DNA of 54,423 bases from Paraburkholderia sp. GTDB lineage: Bacteria > Pseudomonadota > Gammaproteobacteria > Burkholderiales > Burkholderiaceae. This document shows, in pieces, positions 26,063-33,840 of the stretch; within the stretch, counting starts at the first letter, position 1, and each line of letters begins with the position of its first letter. The position numbers and the translations under genes were made by a program. Under the pieces are notes generated by a model. It saw nothing but the letters and a program-made list of their open reading frames with translations, was not told where the DNA came from and did not search any database. Where the stretch lies: positions 1 to 54,423 of the forward strand of contig NZ_JAMFSB010000109.1 of NCBI RefSeq assembly GCF_026225065.1. Direction: 5' to 3'.

Positions 26063-26582
26063 GTTGCGCCGGCGTGTCGGGTGCGCCCATGCGGTTGGCC
26101 GCGTCGAGCGGCGTCACGCCCGACGCGTCGCGCGCCTGCGGATTAGCGCCGTGGGCAATCAGCAGATCGACGATCTCGGTGCGGTTGAACATCGCCGCAA
26201 TCATCAACGCTGTGCGGCCGTCCGGCGACGCGCCCTCGACATCCGCGCCACCCGCGAGCAGCGCCTCGACAACTTCCTTGAAGCCCTTGAACGTCGCGCC
26301 GGCAATCGGGCTCTGGCCGTTGTCGTTGCGCAGATCGGGATCCGCGCCGTGTTCGATCAGGGCGCGCACCGCTTCGGCGTGACCGTGATAGCTCGCCAGC
26401 ATCAGCAGACTGTCGCCTTTCTCGTTGCGCAGATTGGGCGGCACGCCTTTGCCGATTACCGCCGCGAGCGTCGCGGCTTCGCCACGCCGTGCCGCGTCGA
26501 AGACTTCGCGTGCGACGTCGAGCAGGTCTGGATCGATGCTGCTATTCGCAGCAGTTGGTGAGGGCTTGTGTTCGTCGTTCAA
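26043..26582 (-). CDS. Ankyrin-repeat protein
   Basis: About 179 residues. Three to four ankyrin repeats run from about residue 38 to the end, e.g. GDSLLMLASYHGHAEAVRAL, GRTALMIAAMFNRTEIVDLL and GVTPLDAANRMGA. The best start is TTG at 26582, with GGAG six bases upstream; the ATG at 26609 has no ribosome binding site. There is no signal peptide, so it is cytoplasmic. Ankyrin repeats bind other proteins; the partner is unknown. Its 3' end overlaps the glycosyltransferase gene tail by 20 bases on the opposite strand. Confidence 0.83.
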   Translation of the reverse strand: MNDEHKPSPTAANSSIDPDLLDVAREVFDAARRGEAATLAAVIGKGVPPNLRNEKGDSLLMLASYHGHAEAVRALIEHGADPDLRNDNGQSPIAGATFKGFKEVVEALLAGGADVEGASPDGRTALMIAAMFNRTEIVDLLIAHGANPQARDASGVTPLDAANRMGAPDTPAQLTKARS

Positions 26583-26648
26583 GGTGGACTCCGTGCAATG
26601 AGGTCGCATCGAGCGCGGGCGATGCATGATTCGCATCGCCGCCTGCGC

Positions 26649-27368
26649 TCAAGGGTTCGGCTGCGGCTCGCGGCGTCCTTCGTTCGGTTGCGCGCGGCCC
26701 TGCTGTTGTTGCTGCGGCTGACCTTGCGGACGCGCCGGCATCTGAGCCGGCGGCCTGCCGCCGTACTGCTGCTGTGGTTGTCCCTGCGGCTGCTGCGGGG
26801 CGCCATGCGGTATCGGTCCCGCATTCGGACGATACACCGGTTGACCTTGCCCCTGCATCGGCGGCGGGTACGGATGGCCGCCGTTCGGGTAAGGCTGGCC
26901 AGGGTGCGGCGGCGGCTGATAGGGGCGTCCCGGATAGCCGCCGGGCGGCCCGCCATGACGCCAGCGATCGCGATCGCCATACCACGGACGGCCGGCATAG
27001 TAGCGGCCCCAGTAATCGTCGATCGAAAACACCACGAGAGGCAGACCGATCACCGCGCCATAGCTCTGCAGCGGGACCTGATTACCTTCGTACGCATACG
27101 TGAGGGAGTTGCCGTCGACCCAGCCGCGCAGATCGTCGAGCGCTACATCGCACCATTCGTAATCGCTGACGCAGTCGAATACCTCGACCGGCTGATTGGG
27201 TCCAAGGCCGGTCACCACCGGATAATCGTCGCCGGGTCCAGCCATCAGGTTGATGGGTTGATTCGTGACCGCATCCACCTGGGAAAAGGCGACGCAAGGA
27301 AAGGCGAGTACTGCGGCAAACGCCGCGCGGGTTGCCAGCTTGAGCGTGGCAGTGGGCCGAATGAGCAT
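26649..27368 (-). CDS. Secreted SH3-domain protein with Pro/Gln-rich tail
   Basis: 239 residues. A signal peptide (about 1-29, cleavage near VAFSQ) is followed by a bacterial SH3 domain (about 30-92: PINLMAGPGDDYPVVTGLGP, CDVALDDLRGWVDGNSL) of the type that binds peptidoglycan or proteins. An aromatic linker (DDYWGRYYAGRPWYG) comes next, then a 110-residue tail made of Pro, Gln, Gly and Tyr (PPPHPGQPYPNGGHPYPPP and several QPQQQ stretches), likely disordered. It is probably periplasmic or attached to the outer membrane. The tail's function is unknown. Confidence 0.83.
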   Translation of the reverse strand: MLIRPTATLKLATRAAFAAVLAFPCVAFSQVDAVTNQPINLMAGPGDDYPVVTGLGPNQPVEVFDCVSDYEWCDVALDDLRGWVDGNSLTYAYEGNQVPLQSYGAVIGLPLVVFSIDDYWGRYYAGRPWYGDRDRWRHGGPPGGYPGRPYQPPPHPGQPYPNGGHPYPPPMQGQGQPVYRPNAGPIPHGAPQQPQGQPQQQYGGRPPAQMPARPQGQPQQQQQGRAQPNEGRREPQPNP

Positions 27369-27820
27369 GAGAAACGCGCCTGAGGTCGCTGTAGTTGGTA
27401 GGTGACCAGCGTAGCAGATGGGCGACGCCTACGCTGTAAGCGCGTGGGCCGCTGCGGCACGAATTTGTGTGAATTTGAAACCGGGCGTAACGGCTATGGG
27501 CATCGGCCTGAAGCGGCCGCGCGCCATGCTTTGAAGTTGCACCGACCGCATCGCCAGTGAGGCCGCAACGAGGCTCGCGCCGAGGCGGCGCTACAGGCGT
27601 TCGCTTTGCGGATTGATAAGACCACGCGTATACGCTACCGTCGCGCTACCGTACCGCGCAGGCACGCCGCTTGCTGGCGCTTAGGCAGTCGCCTGAGCAG
27701 CCGCCCAGGCAACGCATGCCGTTGCGCGGGCGAACCCGCTGCATTTGCGGCAGCTGACGCCGGTGGTTCGGTGGCTGCAGCCGTGCGGCACTTTCCGCTT
27801 TCGATCCTGGAGAAAAACAC
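27369..27820. other. 452-base divergent intergenic region without a gene
   Basis: Lies between the SH3-protein gene and a microprotein gene. It is GC-rich, and several reading frames cross it, but none has a ribosome binding site or recognisable content. Control regions for both flanking genes must lie here. I see no clear promoter, operator or terminator. Confidence 0.5.
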
Positions 27821-27967
27821 ATGCATATCGTGACGAACGTGGGGCCGCTCGCGGCACTGATTGCGGGCATTCTGATTCTCGTGGTGCCGCGCCTGCTCAA
27901 TTACATCGTGGCGCTGTATCTGATCATCATTGGGCTGCTCGGCCTGTTCGGCGACCACATTCGCTGA
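27821..27967 (+). CDS. 48-residue membrane microprotein, DUF3096-like
   Basis: The sequence opens MHIVTNVGPLAALIAGILIL and is almost wholly hydrophobic, with the VPRLLNYIVALYLIIIGLLG segment characteristic of the DUF3096 family, found as single small genes in many proteobacteria. It has two short helices or a hairpin in the inner membrane. GGAG lies nine bases before the ATG. The function is unknown for the whole family. It is convergent with the MdtD-like gene 55 bases on. Confidence 0.85.
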   Translation: MHIVTNVGPLAALIAGILILVVPRLLNYIVALYLIIIGLLGLFGDHIR

Positions 27968-28022
27968 TCCACACGGCTGCTGGGCGCTTGTCGGCGTCCA
28001 GTTCGTCACCGCGCGCCGCGCT

Positions 28023-29423
28023 TCAGCGGCCGGCACCCGATACCGCGCGGCCGACGTTCGCCGTGGCGAGCGGCGCTTCGTCGAGACGGCGAAATATCAG
28101 GGCCGACACCAGCGTAATCACACCCATGCAGACGAAGCTCAGGCGAAAGCCCATCGCCGCCGAGCCGAGCTGTGCCGCGAACAGCCTCACCAGGCCACCG
28201 CCGATCGATACGCCAAGCCCCATCGCCAGCATCTGCACCATCGAAAACAGGCTGTTGCCGCTGCCCGCATCCTCGTGCGAAAGGCCCTTCAAGGTCACGC
28301 TGTTCATCGCCGCGAACTGCATGGAGTTGCCCGCGCCGAACACGGCGAGCACGATAATTTCGATAAACAGCGGCGTGCCGCGCGAGATCAGTGCGAAGGC
28401 CACGATTGCCGCACCGACGATCACCGTGTTGACCAGTAGAAATATGTCATAGCCGTAACGTCGGATAAGCGGCGCGATCCAGCGTTTGGCGACGGTACCG
28501 GCGAGCGCGGCCGGTAACATCATCAAGCCCGAATGGAGCGGCGTATAGCCGAGCTGCAGCTGCATCAGGAGCGGCAGCAGGAACGGCACGGCACTCGAGC
28601 CGACGCGGCACACCAGATTGCCGATCAGGCCCACGCTAAAGTTAGGTTCGCTAAACAGTTTGAGCTTGAAGAGCGGATTGGCGCGGCGCTTCGCGTAGGG
28701 CACATAGGCAAGGGCGGAGACGAGACCCAGCACGAACAGGCCCACGGCCCACGCAGCGCGATGGGTTTGCACCGGCGTTTCCACCGCAAGCGAGAACGCG
28801 ATCATGCACAGCGAGAGCAGGGCGCAGCCCGCCAGATCGAAAGGCGGCGCGGCCGAGGTCGTGCTGCGCGGCAGATAGCGGTGCACGGCAAAGAGCCCGA
28901 TGGCGCCAATCGGCACGTTGATCAGGAAGATCCAGTGCCACGAAATAGCCTGCACGAACCAGCCGCCCAGCGTCGGTCCGACAATCGGGCCGACCTGTCC
29001 CGCTACGGAAATAAACGCCAGCGCCGACACGTACTGCTCGCCGGACACACTGCGTAGCACGGCGAGCCGCCCGATCGGCAACAGCATCGAACCGCCGACG
29101 CCTTGCAGCACCCGCGCAATCACCAGTTGTCCGAGTGTGTGTGCGCTCGAACAGCACAGCGAGCCGAGCACGAAGATCAGGATGGCCGCGAAGTAGACCC
29201 GGCGCGTGCCGTAGCGGTCGGCGAGCCAGCCGGAGGCGGGCGTGAGCATCGCCATGGTGAGCGTGTAGGCGACGATCACCGGCTGCATCGCCAGCGGTTT
29301 TTCATTCAGGCTGTGCGCGATGGACGGCAAGGCCGTGTTGACGATCGTCGTATCGAGCGACTGCATGAAGAAGCCGGCAGCGACGATCCATAGCAGCGCA
29401 GTCTGGGTTGAATCCTTACTCAT
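28023..29423 (-). CDS. mdtD: MFS multidrug exporter, DHA2 family, MdtD-like
   Basis: 466 residues from the ATG at 29423; a longer frame to 29501 adds a leader crossing the control region. It has the fourteen-helix DHA2 architecture, with FFMQSLDTTIVNTALPSIA in helix 1 (the family's D-x-T-I-V-N-x-A-L-P motif), GWLADRYGTRRVYF (motif A), and motif C in helix 5 (VAGQVGPIVGPTLGGWFV). It closely resembles E. coli MdtD, a drug or metabolite efflux pump. Unlike E. coli, no RND pump is adjacent. It is divergent from a LysR regulator, with palindromes between them, so it is probably regulated by that protein. Confidence 0.88.
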   Translation of the reverse strand: MSKDSTQTALLWIVAAGFFMQSLDTTIVNTALPSIAHSLNEKPLAMQPVIVAYTLTMAMLTPASGWLADRYGTRRVYFAAILIFVLGSLCCSSAHTLGQLVIARVLQGVGGSMLLPIGRLAVLRSVSGEQYVSALAFISVAGQVGPIVGPTLGGWFVQAISWHWIFLINVPIGAIGLFAVHRYLPRSTTSAAPPFDLAGCALLSLCMIAFSLAVETPVQTHRAAWAVGLFVLGLVSALAYVPYAKRRANPLFKLKLFSEPNFSVGLIGNLVCRVGSSAVPFLLPLLMQLQLGYTPLHSGLMMLPAALAGTVAKRWIAPLIRRYGYDIFLLVNTVIVGAAIVAFALISRGTPLFIEIIVLAVFGAGNSMQFAAMNSVTLKGLSHEDAGSGNSLFSMVQMLAMGLGVSIGGGLVRLFAAQLGSAAMGFRLSFVCMGVITLVSALIFRRLDEAPLATANVGRAVSGAGR

Positions 29424-29534
29424 TTGAACTTCTCGGGGATGCTGGGGCGCCTCGCGCGCCTTGCACCGCAACATGGCGGTGGGAGTCAATGGATGACGCA
29501 AGCATTAAGCGATTGGTGGGGATATCGACATGAT

Positions 29535-29599
29535 ATTGACATATACGTCAATCGGGAACCCCACTAGGGGCATTGACTGTTATCGGCATTGCCGATAAC
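29535..29599. promoter_or_regulatory. Two palindromic operators between mdtD-like gene and LysR gene
   Basis: ATTGAC (29535-29540) and GTCAAT (29547-29552) form one inverted repeat with a 6-base spacer. GTTATCGGC (29579-29587) and GCCGATAAC (29591-29599) form a perfect 9-bp inverted repeat with a 3-base spacer, containing a LysR T-N11-A pattern. The second ends eight bases before the LysR start, which fits autoregulation. Confidence 0.75.
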
Positions 29600-29607
29600 A
29601 ATGACGC

Positions 29608-30468
29608 ATGCTCAATCCCATCTGGCTCAAGACTTTCGCCGCCGTTGCCGCGTGTCACAGCTTCACGGAGGCGGGGCGGCAACTCGGCCTCACGCAGTCG
29701 AGCGTGAGCGAGCACATCCGGCGGCTCGAACAGGAGATCGGCCGGCGTGTGTTCGTGCGCGACACCCACTCGCTCGCCATGACGCCCGATGGCGAGGCGA
29801 TGCTTGCGCACGCCAGCGTGATCCTGCAGGCGCTGACGCGCGCCGAATCGCAGTTTCGCGCGCCGCGCCTGAAGGGCCGGGTGCGCCTCGGTTCTTCCGA
29901 TGACGTGGCGCTCGGCCCACTCCCCACTGTGCTGGCGGCGTTTCGCAATGCCCATCCCGACGTGGAGCTGGAAATCACCATCGGCATGACCGGCAAGCTT
30001 TATGAGTTGCTGGACGCGGGTTCGATCGATCTGCTGGTCGGCAAGCGGCGTCTCGGCGACCGGCGCGGCGTGCCGCTGTTCACCGGTCGGCTCGAGTGGC
30101 TTGCGCGGACTGGCACGCTGGTGGACATGACGCAGCCGCTGCCGCTGATCCTCGTAGCGGAGCCGAGCGTCACTCGTGCCGTGGTGCTGGATGCGCTCGC
30201 CGAAGCAGGTTTCAGCTGGCAGGTGGTATGCACGAGCAGCAGCCACGCGGGATGCATTGCCGCGGCGCGCGGCGGCCTGGGCATTACCGTGCGGCCACAA
30301 TATCTGACGGCACGCGGGCTCGCGTCGCCGGTCAACAATGCGAGCCTGCCGGTCTTGCCCGATGTGGAGTTCATTGCGCTTGCCGCCAGACGGCTCAGCC
30401 GCCCGGCGGGCACGCTGCTGCAGTTGCTGCATGACAGCGATCTGCGCGGATCGTGGATTGGCGAGTAG
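29608..30468 (+). CDS. LysR-family regulator
   Basis: 286 residues. N-terminal winged helix (about 1-62: FAAVAACHSFTEAGRQLGLTQ, then SSVSEHIRRLEQEIG) and a C-terminal periplasmic-binding-protein-like effector domain (about 90-280). The start lies just after a perfect palindrome. It is divergent from the MdtD-like exporter, and the D-cysteine desulfhydrase-like gene follows 53 bases later on the same strand, so it could govern either or both. The effector cannot be predicted. Confidence 0.9.
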   Translation: MLNPIWLKTFAAVAACHSFTEAGRQLGLTQSSVSEHIRRLEQEIGRRVFVRDTHSLAMTPDGEAMLAHASVILQALTRAESQFRAPRLKGRVRLGSSDDVALGPLPTVLAAFRNAHPDVELEITIGMTGKLYELLDAGSIDLLVGKRRLGDRRGVPLFTGRLEWLARTGTLVDMTQPLPLILVAEPSVTRAVVLDALAEAGFSWQVVCTSSSHAGCIAAARGGLGITVRPQYLTARGLASPVNNASLPVLPDVEFIALAARRLSRPAGTLLQLLHDSDLRGSWIGE

Positions 30469-30521
30469 CATATTGGCATCTAGCTCGCCTGACTTTAAGC
30501 CTTCAGCCAAAACGGACCTTC

Positions 30522-31544
30522 ATGATGTCGACCGCTTCTCCACTCGGACTCAACCGGTTTCCCCGTTTCACCTTGCTCGAAGGACCCACCCCCATCCAGC
30601 CTCTCGCGCGCCTGAACAAACAGCTTGGCGGTGTCGAAGTATTCGTCAAGCGCGACGATCTGAACTGGCTTGGCGGTGGCGGCAATAAATTGCGCAAGCT
30701 CGAATTCCTGGTTGGCGAAGCCGTCGCGCAGGGCGCCGATACGATCATCACGGTCGGCGCGCGCCAGTCGAACCATGCGCGGCTCACCGCGGCAGCCGCG
30801 GCGCGTGCCGGTCTGCAGTGCGAACTGGTTCTGACACGACTGGTGCCGCGGTTTGACGACGACTACCTCGAGAACGGCAATATCGTGCTGAACAGCCTGT
30901 TCGGCGCTCATGTGCACGACTTGCCGGGCGACGCGAATGCGCTGGCGTTTGCGGAAGAGCGCGCGGCAGCTTTACGCGCCGAAGGTCGCAAGGTGTATGT
31001 CTGTCCGCTGGGTGGATCGAGCCCGGCCGGTTGCCTCGGCTATGCGGATTGCGCGGCGGAAATCGTTGCGCAGTCTGAAACATTGGGGGTGCCGTTCGAT
31101 TACATCCTTGGACCGAATGGCAGCGGTGGCATGCACGCGGGTCTCGTGGCAGGGATGATTGCGCTTGGCCGCACAACGCCTTCAATCATCGGATATGGCG
31201 TGTATGGTCCAGCCGAAGCCGCGCACGCCGCGACCCTCGACAAGGCTAATCAGACGATCCGGCTGATCGATCCAGTGCTCAACGTACCCAGTGAAGCGGT
31301 GGTTGTCAACGGCAGCCAGCTTGGCGACGGCTACGGTATTCCCACTGAAGCTATGCTCCGCGCGGTGCGACTGCTGGCCTCAACCGAAGGACTCCTGCTC
31401 GATCCGGTGTACAGCGGCAAGGCCTTTGCCGGTCTGTTGCATGGCATTGAGACCGGCGCGTATCGCGCCGGACAGCGCTTGCTGTTTGTGATGACCGGCG
31501 GTTTGCCGGGACTGTACGCATACCGTAGCGCGCTAGCCGGTTAG
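30522..31544 (+). CDS. D-cysteine desulfhydrase-like PLP enzyme
   Basis: 340 residues of the ACC deaminase/D-cysteine desulfhydrase family (tryptophan synthase beta-type PLP fold). The PLP lysine is Lys56 in GGGGNKLRKLEFL, followed by GARQSNHARLTAAAA and LGPNGSGGMHAGL. D-cysteine desulfhydrase cleaves D-cysteine to pyruvate, sulfide and ammonia. The KRDDLNWLGGGGNK segment differs from true ACC deaminases, which carry extra residues there, so I favour the desulfhydrase. ATG at 30522 or 30525. It follows the LysR gene and may be cotranscribed. DcyD is the closest E. coli name, but activity on other D-amino acids is possible. Confidence 0.85.
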   Translation: MMSTASPLGLNRFPRFTLLEGPTPIQPLARLNKQLGGVEVFVKRDDLNWLGGGGNKLRKLEFLVGEAVAQGADTIITVGARQSNHARLTAAAAARAGLQCELVLTRLVPRFDDDYLENGNIVLNSLFGAHVHDLPGDANALAFAEERAAALRAEGRKVYVCPLGGSSPAGCLGYADCAAEIVAQSETLGVPFDYILGPNGSGGMHAGLVAGMIALGRTTPSIIGYGVYGPAEAAHAATLDKANQTIRLIDPVLNVPSEAVVVNGSQLGDGYGIPTEAMLRAVRLLASTEGLLLDPVYSGKAFAGLLHGIETGAYRAGQRLLFVMTGGLPGLYAYRSALAG

Positions 31545-31619
31545 CCGGCGCCTGGCGTGGGAGTGCCCGCCAGCGCGTTGCAAGCGCGACAGGTTTGCTT
31601 GTCAGCGCCGTCGATGCCG

Positions 31620-31805
31620 CTAGTGCTTCTGATTCTGAGGCGTCTGATCGCGCTTGTCCTTATGCTGTACTTCCTTGGGCTCAATGCGGGTCTTGCCGCC
31701 CGTCGACGGCGCGTCGCTTGCCGGGAAAGTATCTTCGACGGCCTGGTCGATCTGCGATTCGCCCTTATCGGCATGCGGATGCTTCTCGGTGTGCTGCTTC
31801 GACAT
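31620..31805 (-). CDS. 61-residue hydrophilic protein with FPASD motif
   Basis: Starts MSKQHTEKHPHADKGESQID, with AGGAG seven bases upstream of the ATG at 31805. The protein is polar and probably disordered, and contains DTFPASDAPS, a motif that recurs in many small proteobacterial proteins of unknown role. It stands alone between the desulfhydrase (convergent) and the AmpR-type regulator. Function unknown. Confidence 0.78.
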   Translation of the reverse strand: MSKQHTEKHPHADKGESQIDQAVEDTFPASDAPSTGGKTRIEPKEVQHKDKRDQTPQNQKH

Positions 31806-31854
31806 GGTGTGCTCCTTGACTTGAGTGATCCGAATCTGGCGATACGGCTCAAGG

Positions 31855-32736
31855 TCAAGCAGCAAGCCGCATGCCCCCCGCTTCCGCGAGAATCCAGTCC
31901 CGGAACAACTCCATGGCCGGCGCCATGTGTCGCGATTTCAGCCGGGTCAGCCAGTAACTGCCGGTGCTCACTTCAGTGTCGAACGGGCGCATCAGCAGCC
32001 CGTTTTGCAGTTCGCGCCCGAACATGCACGGCGGCGCGAGCGCTACGCCCGCGGCTTGCATGGCCGCTTCCACCATCAACCGCGACGAGTCGAACACCGG
32101 ACCGTTGATCGTCCACGGCTCGAGTCCGGCAGCGTCGAGCCATAGGCTCCATTCGTCGGCGCGATATGACCGCAACAGCGTTTCTTTGACTAGGTCGCCT
32201 GGCGTGGCGAGCCGTCTGGCAATCTCAGACGCACACAGCACGCTCAGCGGCGCGTCGAGCAGCAATTCGTTGTGGGTGCCAGGCCAGATCCCCTCGCCGA
32301 AGCGAATCGCGAAGTCGAGTCCCTCCGCCGCGAGATCGACAAGATTGTTGTGGGTCAGCAGACGCAACTCGACAAACGGATGCGCGTCACGGAACGATTT
32401 GAGCCGCGGCATCAGCCAGCCGACCGCAAACGTGCCGACGACACCCACCGTCAGCACCTCATGAAAATGCCCACCCTCGAACTGCTTAAGCACGCTTTCG
32501 ATGCGTCCGAAGGCGTCGCTCAGCACCGGCAGCAGCGCGCGGCCTTCGTCGGTGATGCCGAGTCCGCGCGGCAATCGCTTGAAGAGGGTCGTTCCGAGCC
32601 GCTCTTCGAGCATGCGGACCTGCTGGCTGACGGCGGCCTGGGTGACGTTCAGTTCGAGCGCTGCGCGCGTGAAACTCAGATGGCGTGCCGACGATTCGAA
32701 CGCGCGCAGTGCATTAAGTGGGAGATGAGGACGCAT
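31855..32736 (-). CDS. AmpR/GcvA-type LysR regulator of the adjacent beta-lactamase
   Basis: 293 residues. It opens MRPHLPLNALRAFESSARHL and FTRAALELNVTQAAVSQQVR, the subclass of LysR proteins containing GcvA, AmpR and PenR. The effector domain runs from about 90 to 290 (VGVVGTFAVGWLMPRL). It is divergent from a class A beta-lactamase with 139 bases between, the classic AmpR-type arrangement in which muropeptides from cell-wall damage switch the regulator from repressor to activator. Regulation of the lactamase is inferred from this layout. Confidence 0.88.
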   Translation of the reverse strand: MRPHLPLNALRAFESSARHLSFTRAALELNVTQAAVSQQVRMLEERLGTTLFKRLPRGLGITDEGRALLPVLSDAFGRIESVLKQFEGGHFHEVLTVGVVGTFAVGWLMPRLKSFRDAHPFVELRLLTHNNLVDLAAEGLDFAIRFGEGIWPGTHNELLLDAPLSVLCASEIARRLATPGDLVKETLLRSYRADEWSLWLDAAGLEPWTINGPVFDSSRLMVEAAMQAAGVALAPPCMFGRELQNGLLMRPFDTEVSTGSYWLTRLKSRHMAPAMELFRDWILAEAGGMRLAA

Positions 32737-32875
32737 AGGATCCAGACAAAAGATTTTCTTTACCCTGAGCCAAATTATCCTCGTTTGTCAGACGCTCGCA
32801 AAGGGAAGATAGTCGCGCTCTGCCGGAGACGCTTGCACCCTCTATCCGCGAGCCACGAAGTCACGATGAGATGAA

Positions 32876-33772
32876 ATGACCCTGATGACCTGCTTCGAAC
32901 ATCGCCGTTCATTGTTGCGGCTTGCCGCGACGCTGCCATTCGCGCTGGCCCTGGGTGCCCGGGCCGCGCAACCGCCGAAGGCGGACTCCCCTGAAGCGCA
33001 GCTTGCCACGCTCGAACAATCGTCCGGCGGCCGCCTCGGTGTGTTTGCACTGAATACTGCCGATGGCAAGCAGATCGGTTACCGTGTCGATGAGCGCTTC
33101 CCGTTTTGCAGTACATTCAAGGTGATCCTGATCGGCGCGATTCTCGCGCGCAGCACGCAGGTGAGCGGGCTTTTACAGCAGCGCATTCAATACTCGCAAA
33201 GCGATGTGGTGCATTACTCAGCGGTGACGGCACAGCACGTCGGCGATGGCATGACGGTGGGCGAACTATGCGTGGCAGCCATTCAGCACAGCGATAACAC
33301 GGCCGCCAATCTGCTGATCAAACTGCTCGGTGGACCGCAGGCCGTCACCGCGTATGCTCGGTTGACGGGCAATCCGGTGTTCCGGCTGGACCGGATGGAA
33401 ACTTCGTTGAACGATGCGGTTCCCGGCGATCCGCGCGATACGGCGACGCCCGCCGCGATGGCGCGCAGCCTGCAAACGTTGACGCTCGGGGAGGCGCTCC
33501 CGGTGCAGCAACGCACGCAGTTGCTCGACTGGCTGCGCGGCAACCAGATGGGCTCGAAGCGGATCGGCGCGGCGCTTCCCGCGGGCTGGAGCATGGGTGA
33601 CAAGACCGGCACCGGCGATTACGGCACTGCCAACGATCTCGCGCTGATCTGGCCGCCGTCGCGCCCGCCAATCCTCCTCGCCATCTATCAAACGCAACGC
33701 GAGCAGGATGCGAAGGCTCGCGACGACGTGATCGCGGCGGCTGCGCGCATTGTTGTAGGCGCGATGGGGTAA
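32876..33772 (+). CDS. bla: Class A beta-lactamase, Pen-like
   Basis: 298 residues, hydrolysing beta-lactams in the periplasm. A twin-arginine-type leader (RRSLLRLAATLPFALALGARA) precedes a mature chain with every class A motif: Ser79-Thr-Phe-Lys82 (S70xxK), Ser139-Asp-Asn (SDN), Glu175 (E166) in METSLND, and Lys243-Thr-Gly. Cys78 precedes the active serine as in PenA and KPC, but the residue after KTGT is Gly, so the KPC disulfide is absent. It is very similar in plan to Burkholderia PenA. Expression is probably inducible through the divergent AmpR-type gene. Confidence 0.95.
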   Translation: MTLMTCFEHRRSLLRLAATLPFALALGARAAQPPKADSPEAQLATLEQSSGGRLGVFALNTADGKQIGYRVDERFPFCSTFKVILIGAILARSTQVSGLLQQRIQYSQSDVVHYSAVTAQHVGDGMTVGELCVAAIQHSDNTAANLLIKLLGGPQAVTAYARLTGNPVFRLDRMETSLNDAVPGDPRDTATPAAMARSLQTLTLGEALPVQQRTQLLDWLRGNQMGSKRIGAALPAGWSMGDKTGTGDYGTANDLALIWPPSRPPILLAIYQTQREQDAKARDDVIAAAARIVVGAMG

Positions 33773-33840
33773 ATCCACTGCGCGCACACGCAAGCCGGCG
33801 TGGTGCGGTTAGACAGGCGCGGGTGCCGTGTCAAACCACA

